Below are positions 37,909 to 48,801 of a stretch of 64,000 nt of DNA, piece after piece (the stretch's first letter is position 1; every line of letters begins with the position of its first letter). Below the pieces are notes generated by a model, which worked only from the letters and a program-made list of their open reading frames with translations, searched no databases and was not told where the DNA came from. The stretch covers positions 6,270,501 to 6,334,500 of the forward strand of contig JAXRKN010000044.1 of the NCBI GenBank assembly GCA_038502055.1, written 5' to 3'. Origin of the DNA: Tanytarsus gracilentus (lineage: Eukaryota; Arthropoda; Insecta; Diptera; Chironomidae). Made by a program: the position numbers and the translations under genes.

Positions 37909-39411
37909 AGCTATTTTGTTCTGAGAAATAAAATTAATTAAAATTATTTTCACTATCGACCAATACGAATTGCATCATTTTGGAGGTTGGAAAATTCCAA
38001 TCTAAATTAATCGTAAAATACATCGAGTTGATGCATGAGTTTAAGTTATTTATGTTAAACACACCTTTATCTATTGATTGACAATGTCTGCGACTCAAAT
38101 TATTTTGTATTTACGCTTAAATTAAAAATCTTTTTCGAGAGTAAAATTTTTCTTATTTTACTCAACTTCAGCACTGCAGCAATTTAAATTTAAATTTTCC
38201 GTTACGAAATGTCAAGTGCAAGTTGCTAGATTTAAAATTCTTACGACTACTTAAATTTTAGTAATTTTTTTTGGGGAATTCCATCTCATTTTCTTCAGCA
38301 CAAATACACACACAAAAGCACACATGAGAAAAGCATGAATAAAATTTTCACTTTCATTCATTCACCAGCACATACACACTAATTCAAACGTAGTTACGGT
38401 AGTTTTCATTAAATATTCATTAAATAAATTATCCTTCGGTACTTTTACTCGCTTTTGCCTTAAACGAGTCAAGCTTTCACTGACGGGGCTCCGACGCGAA
38501 GTTTCAGTTTCACTTTTTCAGTCGCATCGAGATTTTCATTCAGATTAAACGGGTTTTCCAGAGAGAGAAGTGCCTGGACTGGAAAAAAGACACTTTAAGT
38601 AAATAAAATATTTTTTTTGGAATGTTTTAAAAAAATAATTGACAAAAAAAAGTTTAAAAATGTTTGAAAAAGGTAAAAATTGTGAAATATATTTGGTCCT
38701 TTTTATATGTGGATTGTCGTGAATTGAAGCGCAATTTAATGCAAATCAAAATGGTGAAAAATTACATGTTACTGTGTGAATAGTTATATCGATGAAGAGG
38801 AATAATTGGTCAATTTATCGTTATGATAATAAAAGCTTGCAACAACATGACAGTGCATAACCGCGACTGAGGTGAATCCTACCTCAATGTTTATGCCTTT
38901 TTCTCCCTCTCTTTATCTATCTCTATCTCCACATATCTGAATAATCGATTTTTTCAATATATGACCGGAAAGTGAAATATCTATACATATATGTGCTCAT
39001 TGCTCGTGAACTTCACGTACATGCTTGCGCCTGCGATCACTATCATAAAATTATAATTATTACACCGTTTCATTCATCATTCAATAATCATGGTCTTGGA
39101 ATTTTGTCCTTAAGCATGGTGAAGGACCTTAAAACATTTAATTGTTGTCTGAGCAAATCAGAGCTTTAAAGTTACCGGACATGAATAGTGGACACTAGAA
39201 AAACATCCTCGTCATAAAATATCGCATGACTGTGAGAAATTAATGAGACATGATTTTTGTTTTTTTCCAGTGATACGTAAAAGAGAGCTTTAAAAAAATA
39301 AAACAAACAAATCGAATGAAAATAAAAACGAGCAATTCCAGAAACGCAAATATATTTTTGTACATTGTTGGATAAATACAATTAAGGATTAAAAGGTTAA
39401 TTTAATGGATC
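37909..39411. other. Intergenic region between Phb1 and the tandem adenylate kinase
   Basis: Divergent promoters of Phb1 and the kinase gene should lie here. A less AT-rich island at about 38450-38580 has several TCAGT/TCATT initiator-like words, but no downstream element fits the required spacing. A (CA)-rich stretch lies at about 38310-38330. No ORF with a recognisable family. Confidence 0.4.
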
Positions 39412-42400
39412 ATGGGCATTTGTATGGATACAGGTGAGAATTTTTACATGCAATTTGTTTAATTTATTTAAAGTTAGCATTTTTCACAAAATATATTTTA
39501 AAATTAACACATGCTGGATTTTTAAAAAGTTCATAAAACTTTGAAGCACGTGTGCACGCTTATTTCAAAATGATAGCGACACGTGTTCACTTTAAAAACG
39601 TTTTAAATTTCTTATAACTCGAAATAAATAATCAGTTTTGGGGAATTCATATTGAAAATATAAAAGTTTACATGATATTGAAATATCATGGAATATCAAA
39701 TTTTGATAATTCGAGTTTTCCAGAATTTTCCACAGAGTTCTAGGAAGACATTAAGTTTTTTCTCATTTAATTGTTAAAACCGTTGAATGCATTTAAAAAC
39801 CACTTTAACACAAAATTAGTGTTTCGAGTCAATTAGTTTTTCTAAGAAATAGTTTAGAAAAACTTTTTTATGTATGGCATATTTCAGTTTAAAAACAATT
39901 TAACTAAAAGCTCGAATTATTCATGTAATAACTTCCAAAACAAGTTCAAAAGTTTAAGCACCTAAGAGAAAGTTTTAATTCATAATTAGAGGTCTAGATT
40001 TTTCCCCCAAAAACTCATTTATTTTCCAAAATTGTTTAGTTCAATGCTTTTAGACAAAAATTGCTTTGAAATATTCAAAAACTCTCAAAGCTTTGTTAAA
40101 CTCGAGCGTGTACATGTCATTAATATTTTGAAAACTTTAACCGCTTTTTGGTCACTTCATAATTACAGTTTTAAAACATTTAAAATGTTAATGAGCGGAG
40201 ATCGATAAATTTAAGAATTTTAAAACATGACATTGGGGATTTTCTAATGACTACATCAAGCTCATGTAAAAGCTCCATTATTCACTCGATTTTGAATTAC
40301 GAGTTGACTTCTTTCACAATTTATGAGTAATTTCAACATGTCCTCACTTCCAAGACGACTTCGATAAGCTATAATTGATGAACATGAGTAAAGTCATTGG
40401 GGAGACATTGAAAATGGTGCTCAATGAATATTTAACCAAGCGCAAAAGCCGCGTCGTTTGACCGTTAAAGTCAATATACCTCAAAAATGCGATCAATATT
40501 GACAATATGAAGTAAGTGAGAGCACTTGCATACACAAATATTCGTATGTGCTACCTTCGATCGTAGAATTTTGGGGAAAGATTTAAAAATTGCGCAACAT
40601 TCATTTGAATTCTGTTGAATAAAAATCTACAAAGGTTACTAGGTTACTTCAAATACATCAAAGATACGCCTTGAAACCTCAAACTATTATTTATGAACAA
40701 CCCCGGAATAAATAAATGTGCATTAATAATTATTTTCACCTCACTGTTTGTGTGTATGTCACTTTATTGCGTGGAAACATTTTTTCGTTAAATGATTGCC
40801 CCTCATAGTCATACATTGATAATGTTTATGTCCAATATATCACGAAATATTTACATGTTTATGTTTTTACGTAAGGCAATAATTGAAATTTACTTTTCCT
40901 CCGTCAATGTCGAATTTTTTTCATAGAATCAAAAGCATCGCAGCCCTCAGAAGACGTCGACGATCAGCTGGCATACGATTGGAAAGGTGGCGGTGGGCAA
41001 AATGGCTTACAAACTATAACACGATCGCCAAAAAGCTCGAGTGCCGCACCGCAGATGGCGAATATAGGAAAAGTAAAATTTCATCCGCCAAATGTACCCG
41101 TAATTTTTGTGTTAGGTGGCCCGGGATCAGGAAAAGTGACTCATTGTGACACATTAATGCAAGAGAAGAGAGGACTCACACACATAAATATGATGGATCT
41201 ATTACAACAATACGCAATGGGAAATGGTGAGTGTTTATCGTGTCCACATTGACTTTCGTCAATAATTAAATTTGGAGGTGATTTGAATGCGGGAGGAATG
41301 ATTTAGATTCATGGCCGCTCGCTTCATTTCCAAGAATATGTGGGATATTTTTTAATAATCGATATCAAGGTTTGAGTTAATTAAATTTTTATCTTCTTCA
41401 ATGATGCTTTACTTCTGGTGTAGACATGCAAGACTTTTCAAAGCTGCCATCGAAAACTGTCACCGAGGTATTGATGTTGGAGGTAAATAACTAAACTCAA
41501 CTAAATCTCAAAGATTTAAATAAACATAAATTATATAATTAAAATTAACCTCGTAGATAAAAATGTCGCCGGCTGCAAAGGCATACCTAATAAGCGGTTA
41601 CCCACGTTCGATGCGTGACGTTGTAGAATATACGGAAAAAGTTATTTAAATAAATTTTTACTTTTAGCTTTTAATAAAAATTTCCGTCAACAGATTCAAG
41701 TCCTCAATGGAGTTATTTTGATATCATGGCGTCAAGCATTGCTTCAAAAACAAATTGATTACGGTGCTAAGCTTGGACATGGTGCGCACATAAATAATTA
41801 AAAGCTTTTCTTGGTAATTCTTCTTATTCCTTATTTAGTTGTCCTCTCTCTCGCCAGAATGGAACTTGACAATTTTTTCAAGAGTGTTATGCCCGTAGCC
41901 GACTATTTTGATCAAAGTGACATGCTCGTGACTGTGAGTTGAATTTAGAATAAGTCTCGTTAAAAATTAATCTCGAATTAATTTAGATTAATGGTGAACG
42001 AGCACCGAGTGATGTTTACAAGGACTTTCGAGGGTCAGTTTTGGACATTCTACAAGCTCAAGAGAATCAGGAAGCCGTCCTAAATGGCGTCGGTGGAATT
42101 GGTAATGGCATCGATGAAATTCCAGGCAGTATAGTGAGTGTCGATACTGCACCCAGAAAAAGTGATAGCGCTAAAGTTATGGTTTTGTCGCCGCCGCCCA
42201 ATGCTATCGAGTCTCCCATCATCAATGTCAAAACTCGCATGAACGGTTCGGTGGGCAAGAAGGTCATTGAAGTTGAGACAATCGAAAGTAAAGAAGACAT
42301 TAAGAAAATTCCTCCGATAATTTTTGTGTTGGGCGGTCCGGGAAGTAATAAAGCAGCATTGTGCATGAAGGTCGCCGCTTTAAATCCTGGTTGGTCTACT

Positions 42401-43412
42401 TTTAGGTAAATTTAAGATTTCACGTAATTTTTAATTTCTACATATGTCAAAGTTTTCACTCCTTGAGTGTACTAAACATTTTATTATTAATCGTTTAAAA
42501 ATGAATTTTCTAGTATTGGAAGGTCATTAAGAACATTAGCTGAAGCTGATCCGAAGCCATTATCGGAAAACTACAATATTAGGGATTCATTAGTTGCCGG
42601 TGAAATGGTGAAAAAAGAGAGCATCGAAAAGCTTCTTCATTCCAACATTGTTCAACTACAAAGCAAGAAAGGGATAATTATCGACGGATATCCTCGCGAC
42701 ATTAATCAAATTCAGGACTTTGAAGAAAAGGTTTTTAACCGAAATATTTCATTTAATATTTTACGAAATTTAATTGAACCTCCCACAGTACAATCAAAAA
42801 CCACCCATAATTTTACTCGACTGTTCAAAGCTTCAATTAGGCAGAGGTCGATTGGACGATTCGGTTTCCGCATTTCGAAGACGCTTGGAATTGTTTCGTG
42901 AGAAAACATTGCCTCTCTTGAGGACATTGGACGTTGGAGGTCGTTTAACTATTGTGAGATTTTTAAATTTTTAAACCTTTCAATTTTTAATCTCTGAATT
43001 TTTTTAGATCGACGGAGACCCCGACAGTGCGAGTGTACAGAAGGAATTTGAGAAAATTGTTAAGCAATATATCGATAAGGTTATAGGAGATTCTTCCACG
43101 ATGGGCAATGGTGATGTGCATACGCAAAATTATGGAAGCTTTTACAATCGAAATGTTCCAAATGCACCCAAAAAAGCTTCACAAAATAACCATAGAGAAT
43201 ATTTGGAAGATTTGGAAGACGACCAAACGATTCCTGGGGTGATTCCAACGATTAGTAATCAAGTCAGTAATCATGTGGCGCTAGCAAATGGTCATTTGGG
43301 AGCTGCAAAAAAAGTCTCAAAACCTCAAAATGCTGCGAATGGCCAAATTCCAAACGGACGACCAAATTTGCGATCCATGCTTCAAGATGCAGAAATGGAC
43401 TCTCATATTTAA
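39412..43412 (+). CDS. Tandem-domain adenylate kinase (AK5-like; partly degenerate), 10 exons, about 617 aa
   Basis: Exons 39412-39433, 40927-41226, 41424-41482, 41557-41640, 41694-41781, 41839-41933, 41987-42405, 42514-42730, 42789-42953 and 43008-43412 keep one frame (1854 nt). The first exon is the least certain; it would give MGICMDTE. The first kinase module has P-loop GGPGSGK (Lys about 77), the GYPRS motif and a very short lid. The second has P-loop GGPGSNK (Lys about 338), GYPRD at about 42690 and RRRLELFREKTLPLL. A disordered Asn/Pro-rich tail ends the protein. Adenylate kinases interconvert ATP+AMP and 2 ADP. Here the usual G-K-G-T-Q has become GKVTH in the first module and NKAAL in the second, so catalysis may be weak or lost. 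Two introns (53 and 58 bp) start with non-consensus GTTATT and GTTTTT. Drosophila has a tandem-AK gene of similar size (CG9541, from memory). Confidence 0.82.
39434..40926 (+). other. First intron of the tandem adenylate kinase gene
   Basis: Donor GTGAGA after 39433, acceptor TTCATAG ending at 40926, 1.5 kb. This holds only if the short first exon is right. The acceptor itself is supported by the open frame that follows. Nothing else is recognised inside. Confidence 0.5.
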
Positions 43413-43539
43413 TTAATGACTTGAGTAAATTATCCTGTAAATTAAATTCAAAGTAAAAAATGTTTCAAAACCCACACGTGGGTGTTGCCGCGTAACCCAC
43501 TTGTAACAGATCAGTGTTTGAAAATCAAGTGCATAAAAA

Positions 43540-44079
43540 ATGAGTTTAAGTCAATCCGGACACTTTGGCTGTCCGTGGCAGTCCTGTTCGACCATTCCTC
43601 AAAAATCGTCTATGTCATTAGATTCCTGGTCCAATCACGAGTTCAACGATACCCATGAAGCCATAGTTTTGAAAAATGGACATTTTGGCTGTCCGTGGCA
43701 CTACTGGCCATCCATGATGGACATTCATCAAAAATCATCAATGCCATTCGATTCCTGGTCCAATTACGAGTTCAACGAGATACATGAAGCCATAGTTCTG
43801 AAAAATGGACATTTTGGCTGTCCGTGGCACTGCTGGCCGGCCATGATGGACATTCCTCAAAAATCGTCTATATCAATCGATTCCTGGTCCAATCACGAGT
43901 TCAACGATACCCATGAAGCCATAGTTCTGAAAAATGGACATTTTGGCTGTCTGTGGCACGACCATAGGTCACGACTTGAAAAATCATGCATGTCAATCGA
44001 TTCCTGGTCAAGTTACGAATCAATGCCAATCGATTTCTGGTCCAATCACGAGTTCAACGATACCCATGAAGCCATATAA
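43540..44079 (+). other. ORF of 179 codons made of 43-residue repeats inside the element
   Basis: ATG at 43540, TAA at 44077-44079. Because the DNA period is 120-129 bp (a multiple of 3), the frame stays open. Each unit encodes HFGCPWH...MMDI.QKSSM..DSWSN.EFND.HEAIVLKNG. No signal peptide, known domain or splice partner is seen. It is most likely a by-product of the repeat period rather than a host gene, but the absence of stops in nearly four units is worth noting. Confidence 0.35.
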
Positions 44080-44120
44080 GAGAAAATTTGTATGAAAAAT
44101 GGACGTTATGGCCGTCCATG
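43561..44120 (+). repeat. Tandem repeat, units of 120-129 bp, about 4 copies
   Basis: The word TTTTGGCTGTCCGTGGCA (with small changes) recurs at about 43561, 43681, 43810 and 43939, i.e. at 120, 129 and 129 bp. A decayed copy follows at about 44102 (GTTATGGCCGTCCATGGCA). The phrase TTCCTGGTCCAATCACGAG recurs with the same period. Confidence 0.9.
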
Positions 44121-44240
44121 GCACGACCATAGGTCATGACTCAAAAAATAGTCAGTGCCTGCACATATAGACCCTAAGAGCTACCATCTGGCGAAAACTA
44201 GAAGTCTCTAGCTGGTCCAGGGACCGAGATCTCGCTTGTG

Positions 44241-44288
44241 CAGACGGACGGACGGACGGACGGACGGACAGACGGACGGACGGACGGA
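44241..44288 (+). repeat. (GACG)n microsatellite
   Basis: Twelve tetranucleotide units of ACGG/GACG, with one interrupting GACA at about 44266-44270. On the other strand it reads (GTCC)n with one GTCT, a GTCY-type repeat. Confidence 0.95.
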
Positions 44289-44329
44289 ATCACGAGCATA
44301 TAAGCGTTACACCACTTTGTGGGTTACGC

Positions 44330-45555
44330 TAAAAATTGATAAATTCAATTGAAACCGAATTTTAAAAAATTACGGATAAATTTTTACGAGAAAAGTTTTA
44401 CGAAGATATTTTGAATGAGAAAATGTTCCCAACAAAAAAAGTAAAATGTTGGATGGCATGTGTGCCAAAAAATATCCTCGATCGAATGAAATTTATTTTA
44501 ACTTTAAAAAAATCTTTCTTGATGAAAGTTGATTAAAAATCAAAAATTAATGTTAAGTGTAAAAAAATTATTTTGTCAAAAACGTTTCGATTTAAAAATT
44601 GTTAAAGAAACATATCAAAAATTTATTTTAGTTGTTTAGAGAAAAAATCATGCTTTTACACCCTCACTTAAAAATTCGATGTTTTAATAAAAATATTTAA
44701 AAATTAAGTTCTTAAGTAAATTTTGGGTGTCACAACCTTAAAATGTAGAAAAACTTGGATACGTAGAAGATAAAAATAAAATTAATGTTTTACTAGAAGA
44801 AATGATTTTTTAATTCAAAGCTATGAATTAGTTACAGGCTACACAAACAGCTGCTCGAAAAAAACGTGAGAGAGAGAAATTGGGGTGCATAATCTGAGAG
44901 AGAGAGAGAGAAAACACAACCTCATAAAAACATTTTTATTAAAAAGAGAAAAAAAATCAGTATCGATTTACTTTTCAAGAGTTTAGGTGAAAATTGTTGA
45001 TGTGAAGAAAAAAACTCTAGTTGCAAAATTTAAAAGCCAATTATTAGAAAATATTTCAACTTAAGGTGAGAAATTTTCGAAAGTTAAAAGCGTTTGTTAA
45101 AAGAAAAGTGCGTAAAAATTAAAAACAGTTTTTTGCTGCTGTCTTGTTTTATTTAGTGATTAGAGCCTGAAATTTATAAGATTAAATTGTTAAAAAATGC
45201 ATGAAAAAACGATAAAATTTCTTTAAAACAACCAAAACCCACATCCGCTGATTATGCGATAAAAACTAATTATTTATTAATAAAAAGTTCATAAAACTCT
45301 CTCTAATTTTTTTTGAGCGCGAAAGAAAAAATTTTCTCATATGATCACATGGCCGCAAGTAAACACTTTTTACTCGAAAGAGAGAATCAAAACAGAAATA
45401 ATGAATCGAATGCAAGTTCTATCTTCCTCTGCGGTTAATTAATGAAAACATATAAAATATATTTAAAACCACTTGTTCGCCACTCTCACGAGATAAAAGA
45501 ATTTTTTGCGTTCAACGAAGATTCTATTTTTATAAAAATAATAATTTTTGTCTTT
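44330..45555. other. Intergenic region upstream of Adk1
   Basis: Very AT-rich. A (GA)n run lies at about 44868-44915. No gene is recognised. Its right end merges into the Adk1 core promoter. Confidence 0.5.
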
Positions 45556-45561
45556 CAGTCG

Positions 45562-45596
45562 TCAGTGCGAGCTTGATTTTCGGGCCAGTTAGATCT
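45562..45596 (+). promoter_or_regulatory. Putative Inr-DPE core promoter of Adk1
   Basis: An initiator-like TCAGTG places the +1 A at 45564. AGATCT at 45591-45596 then falls exactly at +28 to +33 and fits the insect downstream promoter element RGWYVT. There is no TATA box. The implied 5' UTR up to the ATG at 45633 is 69 nt. A second initiator-like TCAGTC lies 7 bp upstream. Confidence 0.5.
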
Positions 45597-45632
45597 CAAT
45601 TAATTTGAACAACATTCATTAAAAATACAATT

Positions 45633-47405
45633 ATGGTGAGTAGAAAATTTAAATGACCTTTTTGCTATCATGTTTAAAATATTTCTCTATCATGTGTTTG
45701 ATTTTTTGACCTTCAAAAGTAGAGAATAGTGACATAAGTGTCATGAGACTTTTTCAATTTTTCATGCAATAAATTTTTATCATTCAAGTGCACCTAAGTG
45801 AAAATTTCACAAATATAATTTGCAATTTTTAAATTTTTAAACAAATTTTTTCAAAAAAAGTCTAAAAATAGCCGTTAAATTCTAAATTTAATCGAATCCT
45901 CAACAATTTATTGTTTTGTCACTTCCGTCCTTCTCAACTTTATTTATAATCAAAACCGAGAAGTCACCAAGTGCCACGTCTGCGATTTTTCCGCCTTTTC
46001 TTATACTTCATAGATCTAAAATTAAAACTTTGTTGAACTTGGCCTCGTGAGTCTCAATTTTCTTCTCGTTTGCTCTCGACATTTTCTCTCTGTTTCAAAA
46101 AAATTTCTTAGCGTCATAGTGAACATTGAAAATGATAGTCAAGTTCAAATCAGTGTATAAATTTAATATTTAAGTGAGGAAGAGTCGATAAAATTTCAAT
46201 TTTGTCTTACTTAACGATTCTAATGGTAAATTTCGTCTAAATTATAATTTAATAAACTAAAAGCTCAACTCTGTGATCGATACTGAGCACGTTTTCTCTT
46301 TTTTGTATCTTTCTTGTGACTAAAAAAGCTGTTTATGTGCCATCAGTTGGCTAACGAACATGAAAAAAAGCAAAAGGCAAAATCTTCGGCACGTCAAACG
46401 TCAGTAAGTGACTTTGAGGATGCTTTAACCAATAAATGAAATAACATTGTGATTAAACTAAAAGAAAATAAAACAAATCATTTTCTCATGAGAAAGAAAA
46501 TTGTAACAAAAAGTGTGAAAATAAATTCAGGGGTGGACACTACGACTTAAAAATTTAAAGTGTCTGGTCCTGAAAAATTAACGATATTTAATTAAATTGT
46601 AGAAAACTAGAAAAGTCAAAAATTAAATTAGTAGTTAAAATATCTAGTTTGGACGTTACGACTTTTTCACCTCCTTTAAAAAATCTTAATCACTTCAGGC
46701 AATTGACTCGAAAGTGCCAATTATTTGGGTTCTCGGCGGTCCAGGCTGTGGCAAAGGTACGCAATGCGAGAAAATTGTTGCCAAATATCACTTCAACCAT
46801 CTCTCAACGGGAGATTTATTGAGAGCCGAAGTGGCGTCCGGAAGTCCAAAAGGAAAGGAATTGCTTGAGGTTATGACCAAAGGTAAAGAGAAAAGTTGAG
46901 AAATTTCAAATAAATTTTTTATCTCATGTTTATTTTCAGGCGGTCTTGTTAGCAATCAAGTCGTTCTCGAATTGCTCGCAGCTGCCATGGCAAAAATAGA
47001 AAGTCCTACAGGGTTTTTGATTGATGGGTATGACGCTGAATATTTTTTTATAATGACAAATTTTAAATCACTATCCCACGCAGATATCCGCGAGAGGAAG
47101 CTCAAGGACGAGAGTTTGAGCACACAATAGCACCAGTTGATCTCATTCTCTATTTCGAATGCACCAACGAGACTCTCGTCACACGCATTTTAGCTCGAGC
47201 TGCTGCATCAAGTGAAAAGCGTGCTGATGACAACGAGGACAGCTTGAAGACTCGAATCGCAACCTTCCGTGAAAATACCGAAAAAATTCTCGTTCAGTAT
47301 CCAACGAAACTCAAACGCGTCAACGCTGAACGTGCTGTCGATCCAATTTTCGACGATGTCACGGCAGCCATCGATGAAACATTGGCGAAAAAAGCTTCGA
47401 CCTAA
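45633..47405 (+). CDS. Adk1: Adenylate kinase 1 (cytosolic, short-lid type), 4 coding exons, 198 aa
   Basis: Exons 45633-45635 (only the ATG), 46699-46882, 46940-47027 and 47084-47405. The protein starts MAIDSKVPIIWVLGG. The P-loop is GGPGCGK (Lys 20) followed by GTQ. STGDLLRAEV binds AMP, and GYPREEAQG and RADDNEDSLKTR carry the conserved Arg and Asp residues. The length matches AK1 (human 194 aa) with the short lid. It catalyses ATP+AMP to 2 ADP in the cytosol. All catalytic motifs are intact, in contrast to the tandem kinase 2.3 kb upstream in the same orientation. The start codon stands alone as the last three bases of the first exon, 1.06 kb from the rest. Confidence 0.95.
45636..46698 (+). 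other. Adk1 first intron
   Basis: Donor GTGAGT directly after the ATG, acceptor CTTCAG ending at 46698. AT-rich, no nested feature recognised. An intron placed here could carry regulatory elements; nothing specific is visible. Confidence 0.8.
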
Positions 47406-47496
47406 AAATTTATTTCAATTTCTAAAACTTTTCTCTTTTAACTAACGGCTAAAAAATTAAGAAATATTCTGGCACAAATTCTAAAATTAGAGTGAT

Positions 47497-47544
47497 AATA
47501 AAAATTTTGTTTTGTTGATGAAAATTTAATTTAACGGTTTTATT
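47497..47544. terminator. Facing poly(A) signals of Adk1 and the lectin-like gene
   Basis: AATAAA at 47497-47502 (plus) lies 92 nt after the Adk1 stop. A minus-strand AATAAA (TTTATT at 47539-47544) lies about 70 nt after the stop of the lectin-like gene. The two transcripts converge and probably meet or overlap here. Confidence 0.55.
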
Positions 47545-47611
47545 TGAAATTTAAATTCCAGGAACTCAATAGTGAAAATTAATATTTGATGTTCATCGAT
47601 GATATTTTTTT

Positions 47612-48801
47612 TCACAAGCTATTTTCGTAAGTTTTTCTCGGCATGAATCTATTGTTTGGCTTTTTCACGGAACATGATTGATTAAAATTATTTACATAGG
47701 GATTTGGACCGCCTGTAAATAATTCACATATGTACATGACTCTTTTATTGCACGAGTAAATTTTCCACGAAGCATCTCCAGTGAGGATAACACACGCTGG
47801 ATGGCTTCGAATTTCAACAGGATGGCCAAGCGCCCACGCACGATAGTCAAAACATTCGAGAGGTTCTCCGTTTGATGTGATAAATTTGCCCTGGAAAATG
47901 CTTTCATTTAAACCAACGAAACCCATCACATCTCTGGGCCTTTGGGCTTGTTGTAAAAATTTCGATAATTCGTTTGTTCTCTTTTCCGATGCGACATGAG
48001 CTAATTGGCCATTATCGATAAAGCAATTGTTGAAAGCGGTTGAATAATTGGCAGCCTTTGTATGAAGTATAAACATGCCGATGGTGGGAAGGCAAGTGGC
48101 ATTCTCATTAGCTAAAATTAGTAAATTTGATGGGTTATTAAATGCATTTGGATTCTTCGTGTTTAAAATAAATTTCTGGGTTTTGAAATATTCCAGGAAT
48201 TTTAAATTAACAATGAATTTTTATATTCCTGGAATATTTAATTTGAAAATTTTCATTAACTTTTAATAATTCCTGGAATATTTAATTTGAAATTTTTCAG
48301 CTAAACTTTAATAATTCCTGCAACATTTAAAACTTTTATAAATCCAGAAGAAAATGTGAATAATTTAAAATTCTTCTCTCATCACTCACGAACTGGATAA
48401 GCGTATAAACTGTAATAATCATAACGAGTGTCGTTCACAACTGTCGAAAAGTTTTTATATTCCGGACACGCGAGAACTTCGCAATTATGGAATTCTTGTT
48501 GAAACTTCGAATCAACAAATTCACTCTCATTTTTTAGTGGATCGAAAAGATTTTTGCTGCTTCTGTTTTGTGCACTGTAATTAAAAGCTAAACCCTTAAC
48601 TTTCTTCGCAAAATCAGCGCACTCGACTAGAGTTTCAACGTCAGTGAATGCAATCATGGTTTTGTTAGATCTCTGGCAATGACGGAGCGGAAAATACTCG
48701 TGCTTTGTTTTACTCAAGAGGCTTTTACAGTTTTTCTTCATCCCACAATTCACATGAAAAATTAACAAAACTATCACAAATGCATTCACTTCAAGATTCA
48801 T
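47612..48801 (-). CDS. Secreted C-type-lectin-like protein, 2 exons, 303 aa
   Basis: Exons 48801-48390 and 48111-47612 join in phase 1. An N-terminal signal peptide (NAFVIVLLIFHVNCG) is followed by a Cys-containing region of about 110 residues that recalls a divergent PAN/apple-like module. The C-terminal part has the C-type lectin fold pattern: CFIDNGQLAHVAS, AWALGHPVE, HPACVIL and YSCNKRVMYICE. The EPN/QPD and WND calcium/sugar motifs are missing, so sugar binding of the classical kind is doubtful. Several N-x-S/T sites are present. It is probably extracellular; its role is unknown. I cannot name an ortholog with confidence. Confidence 0.75.
48225..48325. repeat. 44-45 bp tandem repeat in the lectin-gene intron
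   Basis: ATTCCTGGAATATTTAATTT starts at 48225 and again at 48269; a decayed third start (ATTCCTGC) is at 48314. Similar CCTGGAA-containing words recur at about 48190 and 49120-49280, so it may be a small dispersed family. Confidence 0.7.

Larger units (their letters stand above)
43490..44329. mobile_element. Non-autonomous mobile element with 11-bp inverted ends and internal tandem repeats
   Basis: The stretch is bounded by GCGTAACCCAC (43490-43500) and its exact reverse complement GTGGGTTACGC (44319-44329). Between them are about 129-bp tandem units, then a (GACG)n microsatellite. It is markedly less AT-rich than its surroundings. No transposase is encoded and I see no clear target-site duplication, so the true ends may lie a few bases outside. 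The presence of a (GTCY)n-type microsatellite near one end recalls the mini-me/DINE-1 (Helitron-related) elements of Diptera; that link is inference. Confidence 0.65.

Noticed and set aside
38500..38580. Inr-DPE promoter in the Phb1/kinase gap
   Set aside because: Several initiator-like words occur, but none has a fitting downstream element at +28.
44868..44915. (GA)n tract as a GAGA-factor site
   Set aside because: Such simple runs are frequent in this AT-rich DNA and it is far from any mapped start site.
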